Counted from the stretch's first letter, positions 39,114 through 48,226 are shown. The stretch: DNA of 64,000 nucleotides from Amycolatopsis suaedae (GCF_004214935.1 NZ_SFCC01000019.1:1-64000), one strand, 5' to 3'. Notes: generated by a model not told the origin, from the sequence alone. A program made the numbers and translations.

Positions 39114-41853
39114 CCCGGCGTGCTCCTTCCGGGTCGAACAGCACCGACGAGGTGACCGTCACCGGCACCACGCCGCCGGTGCTGACGGCGTACAGGGTCT
39201 GGCCCGCCCGCTCCCGCCCGCCGGCCAGGAGCGCCAGGGCGAAGGTGCGGCCCAGCGCGGCACTGCGGTAGCTGGACGTGACGTGCCCGAGCATGGGCGA
39301 GGGCGGCTCGCCTGCCACCAGCTGCGCGCCCTCGTCCAGCAGGAACGCGGGGTCCTCCGGCAGCAGCCCGACGAACTGCAGCCGGTCCGGGCGCTCGGAG
39401 TCCACACGCGACAGTGAACGCTTGCCGACGAAGTCCAGCTTCTTCTTCGACACCGCCCAGCTCAGCCCCAGATCGTGCGGGTTGACCGTGCCGTCGGTGT
39501 CCTGGCCGATGATCGGGTAGCCCTTCTCGGCACGCAGGACGTGCATGGTCTCGGTGCCGTACGGCGTCACCCCGCGGCCGGCAAGGGCGTCCCACACCGT
39601 TCGCGCCGACCAGGGACTCACGTTGATCTCGTAGGCCAGCTCGCCGGAGAAGCTGATCCGGCAGACCCGCGCGGCGACACCGGCTACGTAGGCGTCGTGC
39701 CAGGTCATGAAGCCGAACGCCTCGTTCGAGACGTCCAGCGACGGCGCCAGCTCGCCGAGCAGTGCCCGCGAACCGGGACCGACCAGCGCGATCGTGGCCC
39801 ACTGCTCGGTGACTGACGTGCAGTGCACCCGCAGGTCCGGCCACTCGGTCTGCAGCCATTCCTCCATCCACTCCAGTACGGCGGCAGCGTTGCCGGTGGT
39901 CGTGGTGACCAGGAACCGCTGCTCGCCGACCCGGATGACCGTGCCGTCGTCGAACACCATCCCGTCGGCCTTGCACATCACGCCGTAGCGGACGCGGCCG
40001 ACCTTCAGTGTGCTGATCATGTTGGTGTACAGGCGATCCAGGAACTCCCCGGCGTCCGGCCCGTGCACGTCGATCTTGCCCAGCGTCGACGCGTCCAGCA
40101 TCGCCACCCCGGTACGCGCGGCCGCGCACTCGCGCAGCACGGCCTGTTCCATCGACTCGCCGTCGCGTGGGTAGTACCGGGGCCGCTTCCACTGGCCGAC
40201 GTCCTCGAACACCGCGCCCGCCTCGACGTGCCAGTCGTGCAGCGCCGTGATCCGCGCCGGGTCCAGCAGGTCACCGCGGTCGCGGCCGGCCAGCGCGGCG
40301 AACAGCACCGGCCGGTACGGCGGCCGCAGCGACGGCGTGCCCAGCTCGGCGATGTCGACGCCGAGCAGGCCGGCGACGATGCCGGAGGTGGTCGTCGCGC
40401 TGGTGCGGCCCTGGTCCGGGCCGGTGCCGATCGTGGTGTACCGCTTGACGTGCTCGACCGAGCGCAGCCCGGCACCGGTCGCCCGTTCGATGTCGGCGAC
40501 CGTGGCGTCGCGGGTCAGGTCCACGAACTGCCGCGCCCGCGCCTGTTCCGGCGCGGGGACCGCCCACACCCGTTCACCGCTCGGCGCCGGGACGAAACCG
40601 TCGGCCGTCGCCGGCAGCGGGACCGGCTCACCGCGGGCCCCGTCGGCCAGGCACCCGGAGAGGGTGAACTCGCCCGCCGCGGCACCGACGACGGTCACCC
40701 CGCGCGGGGAGGCGCCCGGGACGAACGCGCCGAGGTAGCGGTCGAACCGCAGCGTGCCGCGGGCCTGCGTGAACAGCGCGGTAGCCGGGTTCCAGCCGCC
40801 ACAGGTGAGCAGCAGGTCGCAGTCCACGCGCCAGGTGTCCTCGGGGCTGGGGCCGATGTCCACTGTGGACACGTGCGGGTCGCCAGCGGTGCCGTGCACG
40901 GCGTGCCCGGGCAGGATGTCGACGTGCCAGGCCGCGCAGCGGGCCGCCCAGTACGGCGGCGCCTCGGCCCTGGCGTCCAGCACGGTGACCCGTGCGCCCG
41001 CCTCGGCCAGCTCCACGGCGGCCGCGTAGGCACTGTCGTGGCTGGTGAACACCACGACCCGTTGCCCGGCCAGCACGCCGTAGCGGTTGAGGTACTGCCG
41101 GGCCGCGCCGGCGAGCATGATGCCGGGCCGGTCGTTGCCGGTGAAAACCAGCGGCAACTCGTGTGCACCGGTGGCCAGCACGACCCGGCCGGCGCGGATG
41201 TGCCAGGCCCGCTGCCGGGTCCGCGCGTCGGGCTCGGCCTGGACGGCCAGCACGTAGTTGTCGTCGAAGTGGCCGACGGCCGTGGTGCTGGTGAGGACGG
41301 TGACGTGCGGCATCGACCGCAGTCGCTCCGCGGCCTGCCGGGCCCACTCGGTCGCGGGCAGCTCGTCGAGGATGTCCCGGGAGCCGAGCAGCGAACCGCC
41401 CGGCTCGGGCTGTTCGTCGACCAGGATGACCCGCTCACCCGACCGCGAGGCGGCGAGCGCGGCCGTCAGCCCGGCCGGTCCGGCGCCGACGACCAGAACC
41501 TCGCAGTGGGCGTAGCGGCGGTCGTAGCGCGCGGTGTCCGGCTCGTCCGGCAGGACGCCCTTGCCCCGCAGGCCGCGGGCGACCAGCCCGTCCCGCAGCC
41601 ACACGCCGGTGGCGGGCAGCATCGGTTCGGCGTAGGGGCGTTCGACCTGGACGAACGCGCCCGCCTCCTCGGCGCCCGCCGAGGTGATGCCGCGTGGACG
41701 GCCGAAGCGGACGCTCGCGCCCACCTCGTGCACGCCGTTGGCGAGCAGCGCGGAGGCGAGCGTGTCGCCGTCGAAACCGGTGTACTCCGTGCCGTCGAAG
41801 GTGAAGCGCAACGGCCGGGAACGGTCGATGCGGCCGCGGTCGGGAAGCCTCAT
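39106..41853 (-). CDS. soxA: Sarcosine oxidase alpha subunit
   Basis: The 915-residue protein has an N-terminal ferredoxin-like part (LRFTFDGTEYTGFDGDTLASA), a dinucleotide-binding domain (LVVGAGPAGLTAALAASRSG and VVVFTSHDSAYAAAVELAEAG), and a C-terminal folate-binding GcvT-like half from about residue 560 (RTGVAMLDASTLGKIDVHGPDA, then SFSGELAYEINVSPW). It channels the methyl group of sarcosine to tetrahydrofolate as 5,10-methylene-THF. It overlaps both neighbouring genes, so subunits are made together. Size is close to the usual 960-1000. Confidence 0.95.
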   Translation of the reverse strand: MRLPDRGRIDRSRPLRFTFDGTEYTGFDGDTLASALLANGVHEVGASVRFGRPRGITSAGAEEAGAFVQVERPYAEPMLPATGVWLRDGLVARGLRGKGVLPDEPDTARYDRRYAHCEVLVVGAGPAGLTAALAASRSGERVILVDEQPEPGGSLLGSRDILDELPATEWARQAAERLRSMPHVTVLTSTTAVGHFDDNYVLAVQAEPDARTRQRAWHIRAGRVVLATGAHELPLVFTGNDRPGIMLAGAARQYLNRYGVLAGQRVVVFTSHDSAYAAAVELAEAGARVTVLDARAEAPPYWAARCAAWHVDILPGHAVHGTAGDPHVSTVDIGPSPEDTWRVDCDLLLTCGGWNPATALFTQARGTLRFDRYLGAFVPGASPRGVTVVGAAAGEFTLSGCLADGARGEPVPLPATADGFVPAPSGERVWAVPAPEQARARQFVDLTRDATVADIERATGAGLRSVEHVKRYTTIGTGPDQGRTSATTTSGIVAGLLGVDIAELGTPSLRPPYRPVLFAALAGRDRGDLLDPARITALHDWHVEAGAVFEDVGQWKRPRYYPRDGESMEQAVLRECAAARTGVAMLDASTLGKIDVHGPDAGEFLDRLYTNMISTLKVGRVRYGVMCKADGMVFDDGTVIRVGEQRFLVTTTTGNAAAVLEWMEEWLQTEWPDLRVHCTSVTEQWATIALVGPGSRALLGELAPSLDVSNEAFGFMTWHDAYVAGVAARVCRISFSGELAYEINVSPWSARTVWDALAGRGVTPYGTETMHVLRAEKGYPIIGQDTDGTVNPHDLGLSWAVSKKKLDFVGKRSLSRVDSERPDRLQFVGLLPEDPAFLLDEGAQLVAGEPPSPMLGHVTSSYRSAALGRTFALALLAGGRERAGQTLYAVSTGGVVPVTVTSSVLFDPEGARRDG

Positions 41854-42098
41854 GACGGCACCTCGATCGTGTTGGTGACGGTGTCGCGCACGACGTCGAA
41901 CCAGCGGCGGCAGCCGGCGGTGTGGCACCAGCGCTCCGCGAACGGCCCCTTCGGGTTGTCCCGGTAGAACAGGTAGGCCGCCCACTCCTCGTCGGTCAGC
42001 AGCACCGGGTCGGCGGGGTAGGCGACGCCTGCCTGCCCGCCGTAGTGGAACTCGTTCTCGTCCCGCGGGCCACACCACGGGCACGGGATCAGCATCAT
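41850..42098 (-). CDS. soxD: Sarcosine oxidase delta subunit
   Basis: The 82-residue protein shows the SoxD zinc site: IPCPWCGPRDENEF and WCHTAGCRRWFDVVRDT (Cys, Cys, His and Cys). It also has the conserved YLFYRDNPKGPFAERW. It bridges subunits of the heterotetramer. The stop overlaps the soxA start by four bases. Confidence 0.92.
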   Translation of the reverse strand: MMLIPCPWCGPRDENEFHYGGQAGVAYPADPVLLTDEEWAAYLFYRDNPKGPFAERWCHTAGCRRWFDVVRDTVTNTIEVPS

Positions 42099-42113
42099 GG
42101 GAGCCTCCTAGTG

Positions 42114-43328
42114 CTAGTGCGCGACGGCGGCGGCGCCGTGCTCGTCGACGAGCGCGCCGGTGACGAAGCGGTCCAGCCCGAACGGCGCGACCAGCGGATG
42201 CGGTCTGCCGTGCGCGATCGTGTCGGCGTAACACCATCCGATGCCCGGCGTGGCCTTGAATCCGCCGGTGCCCCAGCCGCAGTTGAGGTAGAGACCGTCG
42301 ATCGGGGTCGGCCCGATGATCGGTGAGGCGTCCGGGGAGACGTCGACGATCCCGGCCCAGGTCCGCAGCACGTGGGCGCGGGCGAAGATCGGGAACAGCT
42401 CCACGGCCGCGGCGAGCTGCTGCTCGATGACGTGGAACGCGCCGCGCTGCCCGTAGCCGTTGTAGGCGTCGATGCCCGCGCCGAGCACCAGCTCGCCCTT
42501 GTGGGCCTGGCTGACGTAGACGTGCACCGCGTTGGACATGACCACCGTCGGGTGCACCGGTTCGAGCAGCTCGGACACGAGTGCCTGCAGCGGGTGGCTC
42601 TGCAGCGGCAGCGGGAGGCCGAGCTGGTCGGCCAGCACCGACGTGTGCCCGGCGGCGGCCAGCGCGACGGTGCCCGCGCCGATGGTGCCGCGGCTGGTGC
42701 GCACCCCGGTGACCCGGTCGCCGTCGCGCTCGAAACCGGTGACCTCGCAGTGCTCGATCAGGTCGACACCGAGGTCGTCGGCGGCACGGGCGAAACCCCA
42801 CGCCACGTAGTCGTGCTTGGCGATGCCCGCGCGCGGCTGGTAGGTAGCACCGAGAACGGGATAACGCAAGCCCGGGTCGGTGTTGACAATCGGGCAGACC
42901 TCGTGAATCTCGTGCGGCTGCAGGAACTCCGCGTCGATTCCGTTGAGCCGGTTGGCGTTGACCCTGCGCATGCCCTCGCGGACGTCCTGCAGGGTGTGCG
43001 CCAGGTTCAGTACGCCGCGCTGGCTGAACAGGATCGGGTAACCGAGGTCGTCCTCCAGTCCCTCCCACAGCTTCAGCGCGTGCTCGTAGATGCCGGCACT
43101 GGCGTCGAGCAGGTAGTTCGACCGGATGATCGTGGTGTTGCGGGCCATGTTGCCGCCGGCGAGCCAGCCGCGTTCGAGGACGGCGACGTCGGTGATGCCG
43201 TGGTTGCGGGCCAGGTAGTAGGCCGTGGCCAGGCCGTGCCCGCCGGCGCCGACGATCACCACGTCGTACGACCGCTTCGGCTCCGGCGTGCGCCAGAGGC
43301 GGTCCGGGTGCTCGGGAAGGTCGGACAT
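42114..43328 (-). CDS. soxB: Sarcosine oxidase beta subunit
   Basis: The 404-residue flavoprotein has the FAD site DVVIVGAGGHGLATAYYLAR, NTTIIRSNYLLDASAGIYEH, and the C-terminal SPDASPIIGPTPIDGLYLNCG with WGTGGFKATPGIGWCYADTI. It oxidises sarcosine to an iminium, passing electrons to O2 through FMN and making H2O2. ATG 43328 follows GAGGGAG closely. It is the first gene of soxBDAG-purU; a divergent GntR gene and a palindrome lie just upstream. No glyA or serine hydroxymethyltransferase gene is in the operon. Confidence 0.95.
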   Translation of the reverse strand: MSDLPEHPDRLWRTPEPKRSYDVVIVGAGGHGLATAYYLARNHGITDVAVLERGWLAGGNMARNTTIIRSNYLLDASAGIYEHALKLWEGLEDDLGYPILFSQRGVLNLAHTLQDVREGMRRVNANRLNGIDAEFLQPHEIHEVCPIVNTDPGLRYPVLGATYQPRAGIAKHDYVAWGFARAADDLGVDLIEHCEVTGFERDGDRVTGVRTSRGTIGAGTVALAAAGHTSVLADQLGLPLPLQSHPLQALVSELLEPVHPTVVMSNAVHVYVSQAHKGELVLGAGIDAYNGYGQRGAFHVIEQQLAAAVELFPIFARAHVLRTWAGIVDVSPDASPIIGPTPIDGLYLNCGWGTGGFKATPGIGWCYADTIAHGRPHPLVAPFGLDRFVTGALVDEHGAAAVAH

Positions 43329-43364
43329 GCCTGTCTCCCTCGCTGGAATCGGGGTGGTCGACAG

Positions 43365-43376
43365 CTGATATATCAG
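43365..43376. promoter_or_regulatory. GntR-type operator palindrome
   Basis: CTGATATATCAG is a perfect 12-base palindrome in the 70-bp gap between divergent soxB and the GntR gene. FCD-type GntR proteins often bind such AT-centred palindromes. Confidence 0.58.
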
Positions 43377-43398
43377 TCTGTGGGCTACGGTAGGTGGC

Positions 43399-44046
43399 GT
43401 GGAACCAGCCGTCAAGGAAATCGGGACGCTGGCCGAACTGGCCTACACGTCGCTGCGCGATCGCATCGTCACGCTCGCCATCGCGCCCGGCTCACCCATT
43501 CACGAGGAACGGCTGAGCAAGGAGATCGGGGTGGGCCGCACGCCGATGCGCGAGGCGATCAAGCGCCTGGAGTCCGAGGACCTGGTGGTGATCTACCCGC
43601 GGCGCGGGACGTTCGCCGCGGAGATCAACATCACCGACCACGGCCTGATCGCCGAGGTGCGCAGGAACCTGGAGGGGCAGGCCGCGCGGTCGGCCGCCGG
43701 CCGGGCGACCGCCGAGCAGCGCGCCGAGCTGACCGGGCTGGTCGAGCAGATCGGGATGCTGAGCGCCGACGAGTCGATGATGCGGCTGGACACGACGATC
43801 CACCGGGCCATCTACCGCAGCGCGGGCAACCGGTACCTGGAGTCGACGTTGAACCACTACTACAACCTGACGCTGCGGATCTGGTACCTGTTCCTGCCGC
43901 GGCTGCCGGCGATGGCCGAGCACCTGGCCGAGCACATCCCGCTGCTGCACGCCATCGTCGACGGCGAGGCGGAGCGGGCGGCCGAGCTGGCGATCGAGCA
44001 CGTGCGGCACTTCGAGCAGGCCGTCTTCGCCGCGCTGCGTAGCTGA
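43399..44046 (+). CDS. GntR-family (FCD) regulator of the sarcosine oxidase operon
   Basis: The 215-residue protein has a GntR winged helix-turn-helix (about 15-75: YTSLRDRIVTLAIAPGSPIH, then SKEIGVGRTPMREAIKRLES) and an FCD effector domain with metal-type residues (RNLEGQAARSAAG, DTTIHRAIYRSAGN and EHIPLLHAIVDGEAERA). GTG 43399. It is divergent from soxB, so control by sarcosine, glycine betaine products or a C1 intermediate is plausible; the effector is inference. Confidence 0.9.
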   Translation: MEPAVKEIGTLAELAYTSLRDRIVTLAIAPGSPIHEERLSKEIGVGRTPMREAIKRLESEDLVVIYPRRGTFAAEINITDHGLIAEVRRNLEGQAARSAAGRATAEQRAELTGLVEQIGMLSADESMMRLDTTIHRAIYRSAGNRYLESTLNHYYNLTLRIWYLFLPRLPAMAEHLAEHIPLLHAIVDGEAERAAELAIEHVRHFEQAVFAALRS

Positions 44047-44064
44047 GGTTGCCTGGGGCGCCGG

Positions 44065-44116
44065 AGCACGTGAAGGCCACCTTGGCCACGTCTCACGTCA
44101 CGGCCCCGGCAAAGTC
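44065..44116. repeat. Hybrid repeat: P1 left arm plus 15-bp module
   Basis: AGCACGTGAAGGCCACCTTG starts the P1 left arm; after the CTC loop it ends CACGGCCCCGGCAAAGTC. It starts 19 bases past the GntR stop. Confidence 0.82.
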
Positions 44117-44395
44117 CGGTGGCGGCCAGGCGAGGTGGCTGGTCTCGAGCGTGGAACTCGCGTTCCTGAACGTAGAACTCGCGTGCCGGAATGCAGAACT
44201 CGCGTGCGTGAGCGCAGAACTCACGATGTGGACGCCGGTTCTCACGTGGTGCCGGTCGGCCGCGTGAACGGGCCGTTCGCGCGAGTTGTCCGTTCCCGAC
44301 CCGCGAGTCGACTGTTCCGGACCCGCGAGTTGCACGTTCCACTCGCCTGGTCCCGCTGCCCGGCGCACCGGTCCCAGATAGCGAGACCGCTCCGT
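44117..44395. repeat. Facing arrays of a 21-bp unit (element E2)
   Basis: Four forward units of 21 bp begin at 44147, 44168, 44189 and 44210 with core GAACTCGCG. After about 45 bases come three inverted units (GCGAGT at 44281, 44303 and 44325, spacing 22). Flanks match element E1 at 33.1-33.4 kb, including GCGAGGTGGCTGGTCTCGA. No gene is supported. Confidence 0.85.
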
Positions 44396-44439
44396 CATCG
44401 GCTGGCCGAACGGACCGTTCGCGCGGCCGCGCCGGGCCG

Positions 44440-44622
44440 GAGCACGAGTTTCGCGTTCCTGAACACGTCATTCGCGTTCCCGGACACGACACTCACCATC
44501 CGGACCCCGCATCCCAGCCCGTGAACGGCGCACCCGTGCCAACGGGCCGCTCGCCGCGAGTCTCGTGTTCAGGAACGCGAGTCTCGGCTTCCGGAACGCG
44601 AATGACGCGCTCCGGACCACCC
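44440..44622. repeat. Further degenerate 21-bp units
   Basis: Units with cores such as TTCGCGTTCCTGAACACG and AACGCGAGTCTCG continue at about 21-bp spacing in both orientations. They are more diverged than those in E2. No gene is supported. Confidence 0.65.
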
Positions 44623-44675
44623 GACTTTGCCGGGACCCTGACGTCTCACGTAATGAAGGTGGCCTTCACGTGCTG
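44623..44675. repeat. Hybrid repeat: 15-bp module plus P1 right arm
   Basis: GACTTTGCCGGG (44623-44634) runs into ACGTCTCACGTAATGAAGG and the end of the P1 right arm, CACGTGCT. Confidence 0.82.
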
Positions 44676-44733
44676 TGGACGTTGTCGCAACCGCCCCGGC
44701 AGTCTCACCAGTCACAGGCGTCACTCCCGTAAC

Positions 44734-44784
44734 GGAGCAAGGGAGCTTTACTAGCGTCTTAGGGTAGTAAAGCTCCCTTGCTCC
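44734..44784 (-). terminator. Palindromic repeat (GGGAGCTTT family) after the epoxide hydrolase gene
   Basis: Perfect 20-base arms (44734-44753 and 44765-44784, core AAGGGAGCTTTACTA) enclose an 11-base loop. It lies 17 bases past the stop of the minus-strand epoxide hydrolase gene and is a strong terminator candidate. Confidence 0.75.
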
Positions 44785-44801
44785 GCGTTCGGGCGCGCCT
44801 G

Positions 44802-45962
44802 TCAGCGGAGCGAGCGGAAGAACTCGCGCACGTCGGAGACCAGCAGCTCGGGTTCCTCCAGCGCCGCGAAGTGGCCGCCGCGGTCGACGTCGGTCCAGCG
44901 GGTGATCGTGTTCTCCTGCTCGGCGTAGCGCCGGATCGCCACGTCGTGCGCGAAGACCAGCGCCGCCGTGGGCACGCCGGAGTTGTCCAGCGTCGCACCC
45001 CACGCGCCACCCTGCGCGTAACCGACGTAGGCCGCCGATCCCGCGGTACCGGTCAGCCAGTAGATCATCACGTTGGTCAGCAACCGGTCGATGCCGATGA
45101 TCTCCTCGGGCAGCGTGGTCCGCGGGTGGGTCCACTCGCGGAACTTGTCCATGATCCACGCCAGCTGGCCGACGGGGGAGTCGACGAGGCCGTAGGCGAT
45201 CGTCTGCGGGCGGGTCGACTGGATGGAGATGTAGCCGAACTCCTCCCGCATGAACGCCTCGATCCGCGCCACCCGGTCCTGGTCCACAGCGGACAGTGAG
45301 GTCCGTTCCTCTTCGGACAGCGGGAACGGGGGCATCGGGCCGGGGCCACCGTTGGTGTGCACGCCGACGACCCGTTCCCGGTCGGCCCGGCCGACCGCGG
45401 GCGACACTGCGCCGCCGATGTCACCGCCCTGCACGCCGTAACGCTGGTAACCCAGCCTGCGCATCAGTTCCGCCCACACCCGGCCGATCCGCGCGGTGTC
45501 CCAGCCGCCCTCGGACACCGGACCGGAGAACCCGAACCCGGGCAGCGAGGGGATCACCACGTGGAACGCGTCGGCCGCCTGGCCGCCGTGGGCGACCGGG
45601 TCGGTGAGCGGGCCGATGATGTCGAGGAACTCAACGACCGAACCGGGCCAGCCGTGGGTCAGCAGCAGCGGCAGCGCGCCCGGCTCGGCCGAGCGCACGT
45701 GCAGGAAGTGGATGTTCTGCCCCTCGATCTCGGTCGTGAACTGCGGGAAGGAGTTCAGCTCACGCTCGGCGGCCCGCCAGTCGTAGCTGTCCCGCCAGTA
45801 GTCGACCAGCCCGCGCAGCCAGCCGGCGGGCACGCCGGTGTCCCAGCCGTCGCCGGGCAGCTCGTGGGGGAGCCGGGCCTTGCCCAGCCGGTCGGCCAGG
45901 TCGTCCAGCTGGGCCTGGTCGATGTCGATCCGGAAGGGCCGGATTTCCTCGTTGCGCGTCAT
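44802..45962 (-). CDS. Epoxide hydrolase family protein
   Basis: The 386-residue protein has the epoxide hydrolase N-terminal region (RPFRIDIDQAQLDDLADRLG) and an alpha/beta hydrolase core with oxyanion motif LLLTHGWPGSVVEFL, nucleophile Asp in GVQGGDIGGAVS, and a C-terminal His in DRGGHFAALEEPELL. It adds water to epoxides to make diols. ATG 45962 has AAGG about eight bases upstream. It is divergent from a WYL-domain regulator that may control it. Confidence 0.87.
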   Translation of the reverse strand: MTRNEEIRPFRIDIDQAQLDDLADRLGKARLPHELPGDGWDTGVPAGWLRGLVDYWRDSYDWRAAERELNSFPQFTTEIEGQNIHFLHVRSAEPGALPLLLTHGWPGSVVEFLDIIGPLTDPVAHGGQAADAFHVVIPSLPGFGFSGPVSEGGWDTARIGRVWAELMRRLGYQRYGVQGGDIGGAVSPAVGRADRERVVGVHTNGGPGPMPPFPLSEEERTSLSAVDQDRVARIEAFMREEFGYISIQSTRPQTIAYGLVDSPVGQLAWIMDKFREWTHPRTTLPEEIIGIDRLLTNVMIYWLTGTAGSAAYVGYAQGGAWGATLDNSGVPTAALVFAHDVAIRRYAEQENTITRWTDVDRGGHFAALEEPELLVSDVREFFRSLR

Positions 45963-46014
45963 GAGTACTACCTTAGAAATTAAAGCGGTCAACTTCGGTC
46001 CTAGGTGAAAACGA

Positions 46015-46971
46015 ATGCTGGAAACCTCCGCACGGCTGCTCCGGCTGCTGTCGCTGTTGCAGATTCCCCGGGTGTGGACCGGCGCCGAGCTGGCCGAACG
46101 GCTGGAGGTCGGCCCGCGCACGGTCCGCAGGGACATCGACAAGCTGCGTAACCTCGGCTACCCGGTCGAGGCCACCTCGGGTGTGCCGGGGTACCGCCTC
46201 GGCCGCGGCGCCGACCTCCCTCCACTGCTGCTCGACGACGATGAGGCGGTCGCGGTGGCCGTCGGGCTCCGGGCCGCCGCCGCGGGCACGGTCGCCGGCG
46301 TCGCCGAGTCGTCGGTGAGCGCGCTGGCCAAGCTGGAACGGCTGCTGCCGTCCCGGCTGCGGCACCGGGTCGGCCTGTTCCAGCAGGTGGCGGTGCTGCC
46401 GGCGGGCGGGCCGGAGGTGGACCCGGACACGCTGACCGCCGTCGCCGCCGCCTGCCGGGACCACCAGCGGCTGCGGTTCGACTACCGCGGCCACGACGGC
46501 ACCGAGACCGTCCGGCACACCGAGCCACACCGTCTTGTCCACACTGGACGACGCTGGTACCTGGTGGCTTGGGACGTCGACCGCGAGGACTGGCGGACGT
46601 TCCGCGTCGACCGGCTGAGCCCGCGCGTCCCGACCGGCCCGCGGTTCACCCCCAGGGAACCGCCGGCCGAAGCGGGCCGGTACACCGCGCGGTCGGTGTC
46701 CGTGTCGGCCTACCGTCACCGCGCCCGCTTCGTCATCGAGGCACCCGCGCCGGTCGTGGCCGACCGCATTTCCGCCACCGTCGGTGTCGTCGAACCACTC
46801 GACGACCATCGCTGCGCCCTGGACACCGGCGCCAACTCGCTCGACGAACTGGTGCTTTACGTCGCCCTGCTCGGCCACCGGTTCACCGTGACGGGCCCGC
46901 CGGAGGTGGTGGCACACGTCCGGGAACTCACCGCTCGGCTGGCTGCTGCCACCCCGGCGGATTCTCGCTGA
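46015..46971 (+). CDS. WYL-domain transcriptional regulator
   Basis: The 318-residue protein starts with a DeoR/HTH_11-type helix-turn-helix (LLRLLSLLQIPRVWTGAELA, then VGPRTVRRDIDKLRNLGYPV) and continues into a WYL region with LRFDYRGHDGTE, RRWYLVAWDVDREDWRTFRV (the WYL-like core) and a C-terminal beta part. WYL domains sense ligands, often nucleotides. The divergent epoxide hydrolase gene is 52 bases away and is the likely target. Its 3' end overlaps the convergent amidohydrolase gene by 44 bases. Confidence 0.87.
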   Translation: MLETSARLLRLLSLLQIPRVWTGAELAERLEVGPRTVRRDIDKLRNLGYPVEATSGVPGYRLGRGADLPPLLLDDDEAVAVAVGLRAAAAGTVAGVAESSVSALAKLERLLPSRLRHRVGLFQQVAVLPAGGPEVDPDTLTAVAAACRDHQRLRFDYRGHDGTETVRHTEPHRLVHTGRRWYLVAWDVDREDWRTFRVDRLSPRVPTGPRFTPREPPAEAGRYTARSVSVSAYRHRARFVIEAPAPVVADRISATVGVVEPLDDHRCALDTGANSLDELVLYVALLGHRFTVTGPPEVVAHVRELTARLAAATPADSR

Positions 46972-48226
46972 ACGCCGCCGTCACCTTCGCCAGCTGCGCG
47001 GCCAGCCCGTCGATCAGCTCCCGCTCCTCGGCGCTGCCGCCGAACGCCGCCCGGTCGTGTGCGACCCCGCCACGCCAGACGGTGCGGATGCGGCGGGTGT
47101 GCGTGACGTCGGCGGTGGGATCGCCGTCGACCAGCAGCAGGTCGGCCCGCCTGCCCTCGGCGAGCACACCGCGGTCGTCGAGTCCGTAGTGGACGGACGG
47201 CCCGGCGGTGGCGGCGGTCAGCGCTCGTTCCGGAGTCAGGCCACCCTCGACCAGCAGCTCCAGCTCGCGGTGCAGGCTCACGCCGTGTGCGGTGCCGGGG
47301 TTGGGCACGTCGGTTCCGGCCAGCAACTCGACGCCCGCGTCGACCAGCCTGCGCAGGTTGCCGAGCACCGCGTCGTACCCCGGGCCGTCCGGGTCGCCCC
47401 AGACCGACGGATCGAACGCGAGGGTCTGCCGCCAGTGTTCGCTCAGGTACGGCCGCAGGTGCGGGTCGCCGGCCAGGGTCGCGCCACCGCGGCGGCCCAT
47501 CAGGTTCTCGAACACACCCAGCGTCGGGGTCACGGTGACGCCCAGGCCGGCCATGCGGGCTGCCAGCTCGGGCGGCAGTTCCTCGTCCGACGGCAGGTGC
47601 TGGATGCCGTGTGCGCCGGCAGCGACGGCGTCGGCCAGGCCGGACACCGCGCTCACGTGCACGTCGACCCGCAGTCCGTGGGCGCGGCCTGCGCCGACCA
47701 GCGCGGCCATCGTGTCGCGGTCCAGCCGCGGCATGGGAAACGGCAGCTTGGCACCGCGGTCGTAGATGATCTTCAGGTAGTCCGTGCCCTCGGCGACCCG
47801 GTCCCGGACGAACTGCTCGGCCTGGTCCGGACCGGTGGCGTAGGGAATCCCCGGATACATCAGCGACGGGTGCCCGCCCGGCGCGGTCGCGCCGACGCCG
47901 GCCGAACGCACGTCGGCCAGCCCCGGTTCGGCCGCCGCCTGATCCTTCAGCCGCGTGACCGTCTCCGGCAGGCTGAACATGTCGAGCTCGGTGGTGACGC
48001 CGAACGTCAGCGCCTGGTGCGCGGCGCCGGGCAGCAGGTGGACGTGGGCGTCGATGAGCCCGGGCAGCAGGGTCGCGCCGCCCGCGTCCACCAGGTCGTC
48101 GCCCGGCTCGGCGATCGAGCGGCCGCCGAGCGCCGTGATGCGGTCCCCGGTGAAGCGCAGTGCGGTCGCCGGGACGACGTGGTTCCCGTCGAAGATCCGT
48201 GCGTCGAACACGGTCGTACTGGTCAT
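46928..48226 (-). CDS. Amidohydrolase (imidazolonepropionase/prolidase-like)
   Basis: The 432-residue protein has the amidohydrolase metal motif LLPGLIDAHVHLLPGA (His-x-His), further metal ligands in HVSAVSGLADAVAAGAHGIQ and the Asp in ELLAGTDVPNPGTAHG. It would hydrolyse amide or ring bonds in the cytoplasm with one or two metal ions; the substrate is unknown. ATG 48226 overlaps the stop of the membrane protein gene just upstream by four bases. Confidence 0.87.
   Translation of the reverse strand: MTSTTVFDARIFDGNHVVPATALRFTGDRITALGGRSIAEPGDDLVDAGGATLLPGLIDAHVHLLPGAAHQALTFGVTTELDMFSLPETVTRLKDQAAAEPGLADVRSAGVGATAPGGHPSLMYPGIPYATGPDQAEQFVRDRVAEGTDYLKIIYDRGAKLPFPMPRLDRDTMAALVGAGRAHGLRVDVHVSAVSGLADAVAAGAHGIQHLPSDEELPPELAARMAGLGVTVTPTLGVFENLMGRRGGATLAGDPHLRPYLSEHWRQTLAFDPSVWGDPDGPGYDAVLGNLRRLVDAGVELLAGTDVPNPGTAHGVSLHRELELLVEGGLTPERALTAATAGPSVHYGLDDRGVLAEGRRADLLLVDGDPTADVTHTRRIRTVWRGGVAHDRAAFGGSAEERELIDGLAAQLAKVTAAFSENPPGWQQPAER

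Noticed and set aside
42099..43400. Glycine riboswitch or other leader RNA before soxB
   Set aside because: The gap between soxB and the GntR gene is only about 70 bases, which is too short for a tandem glycine aptamer and carries an operator palindrome instead.
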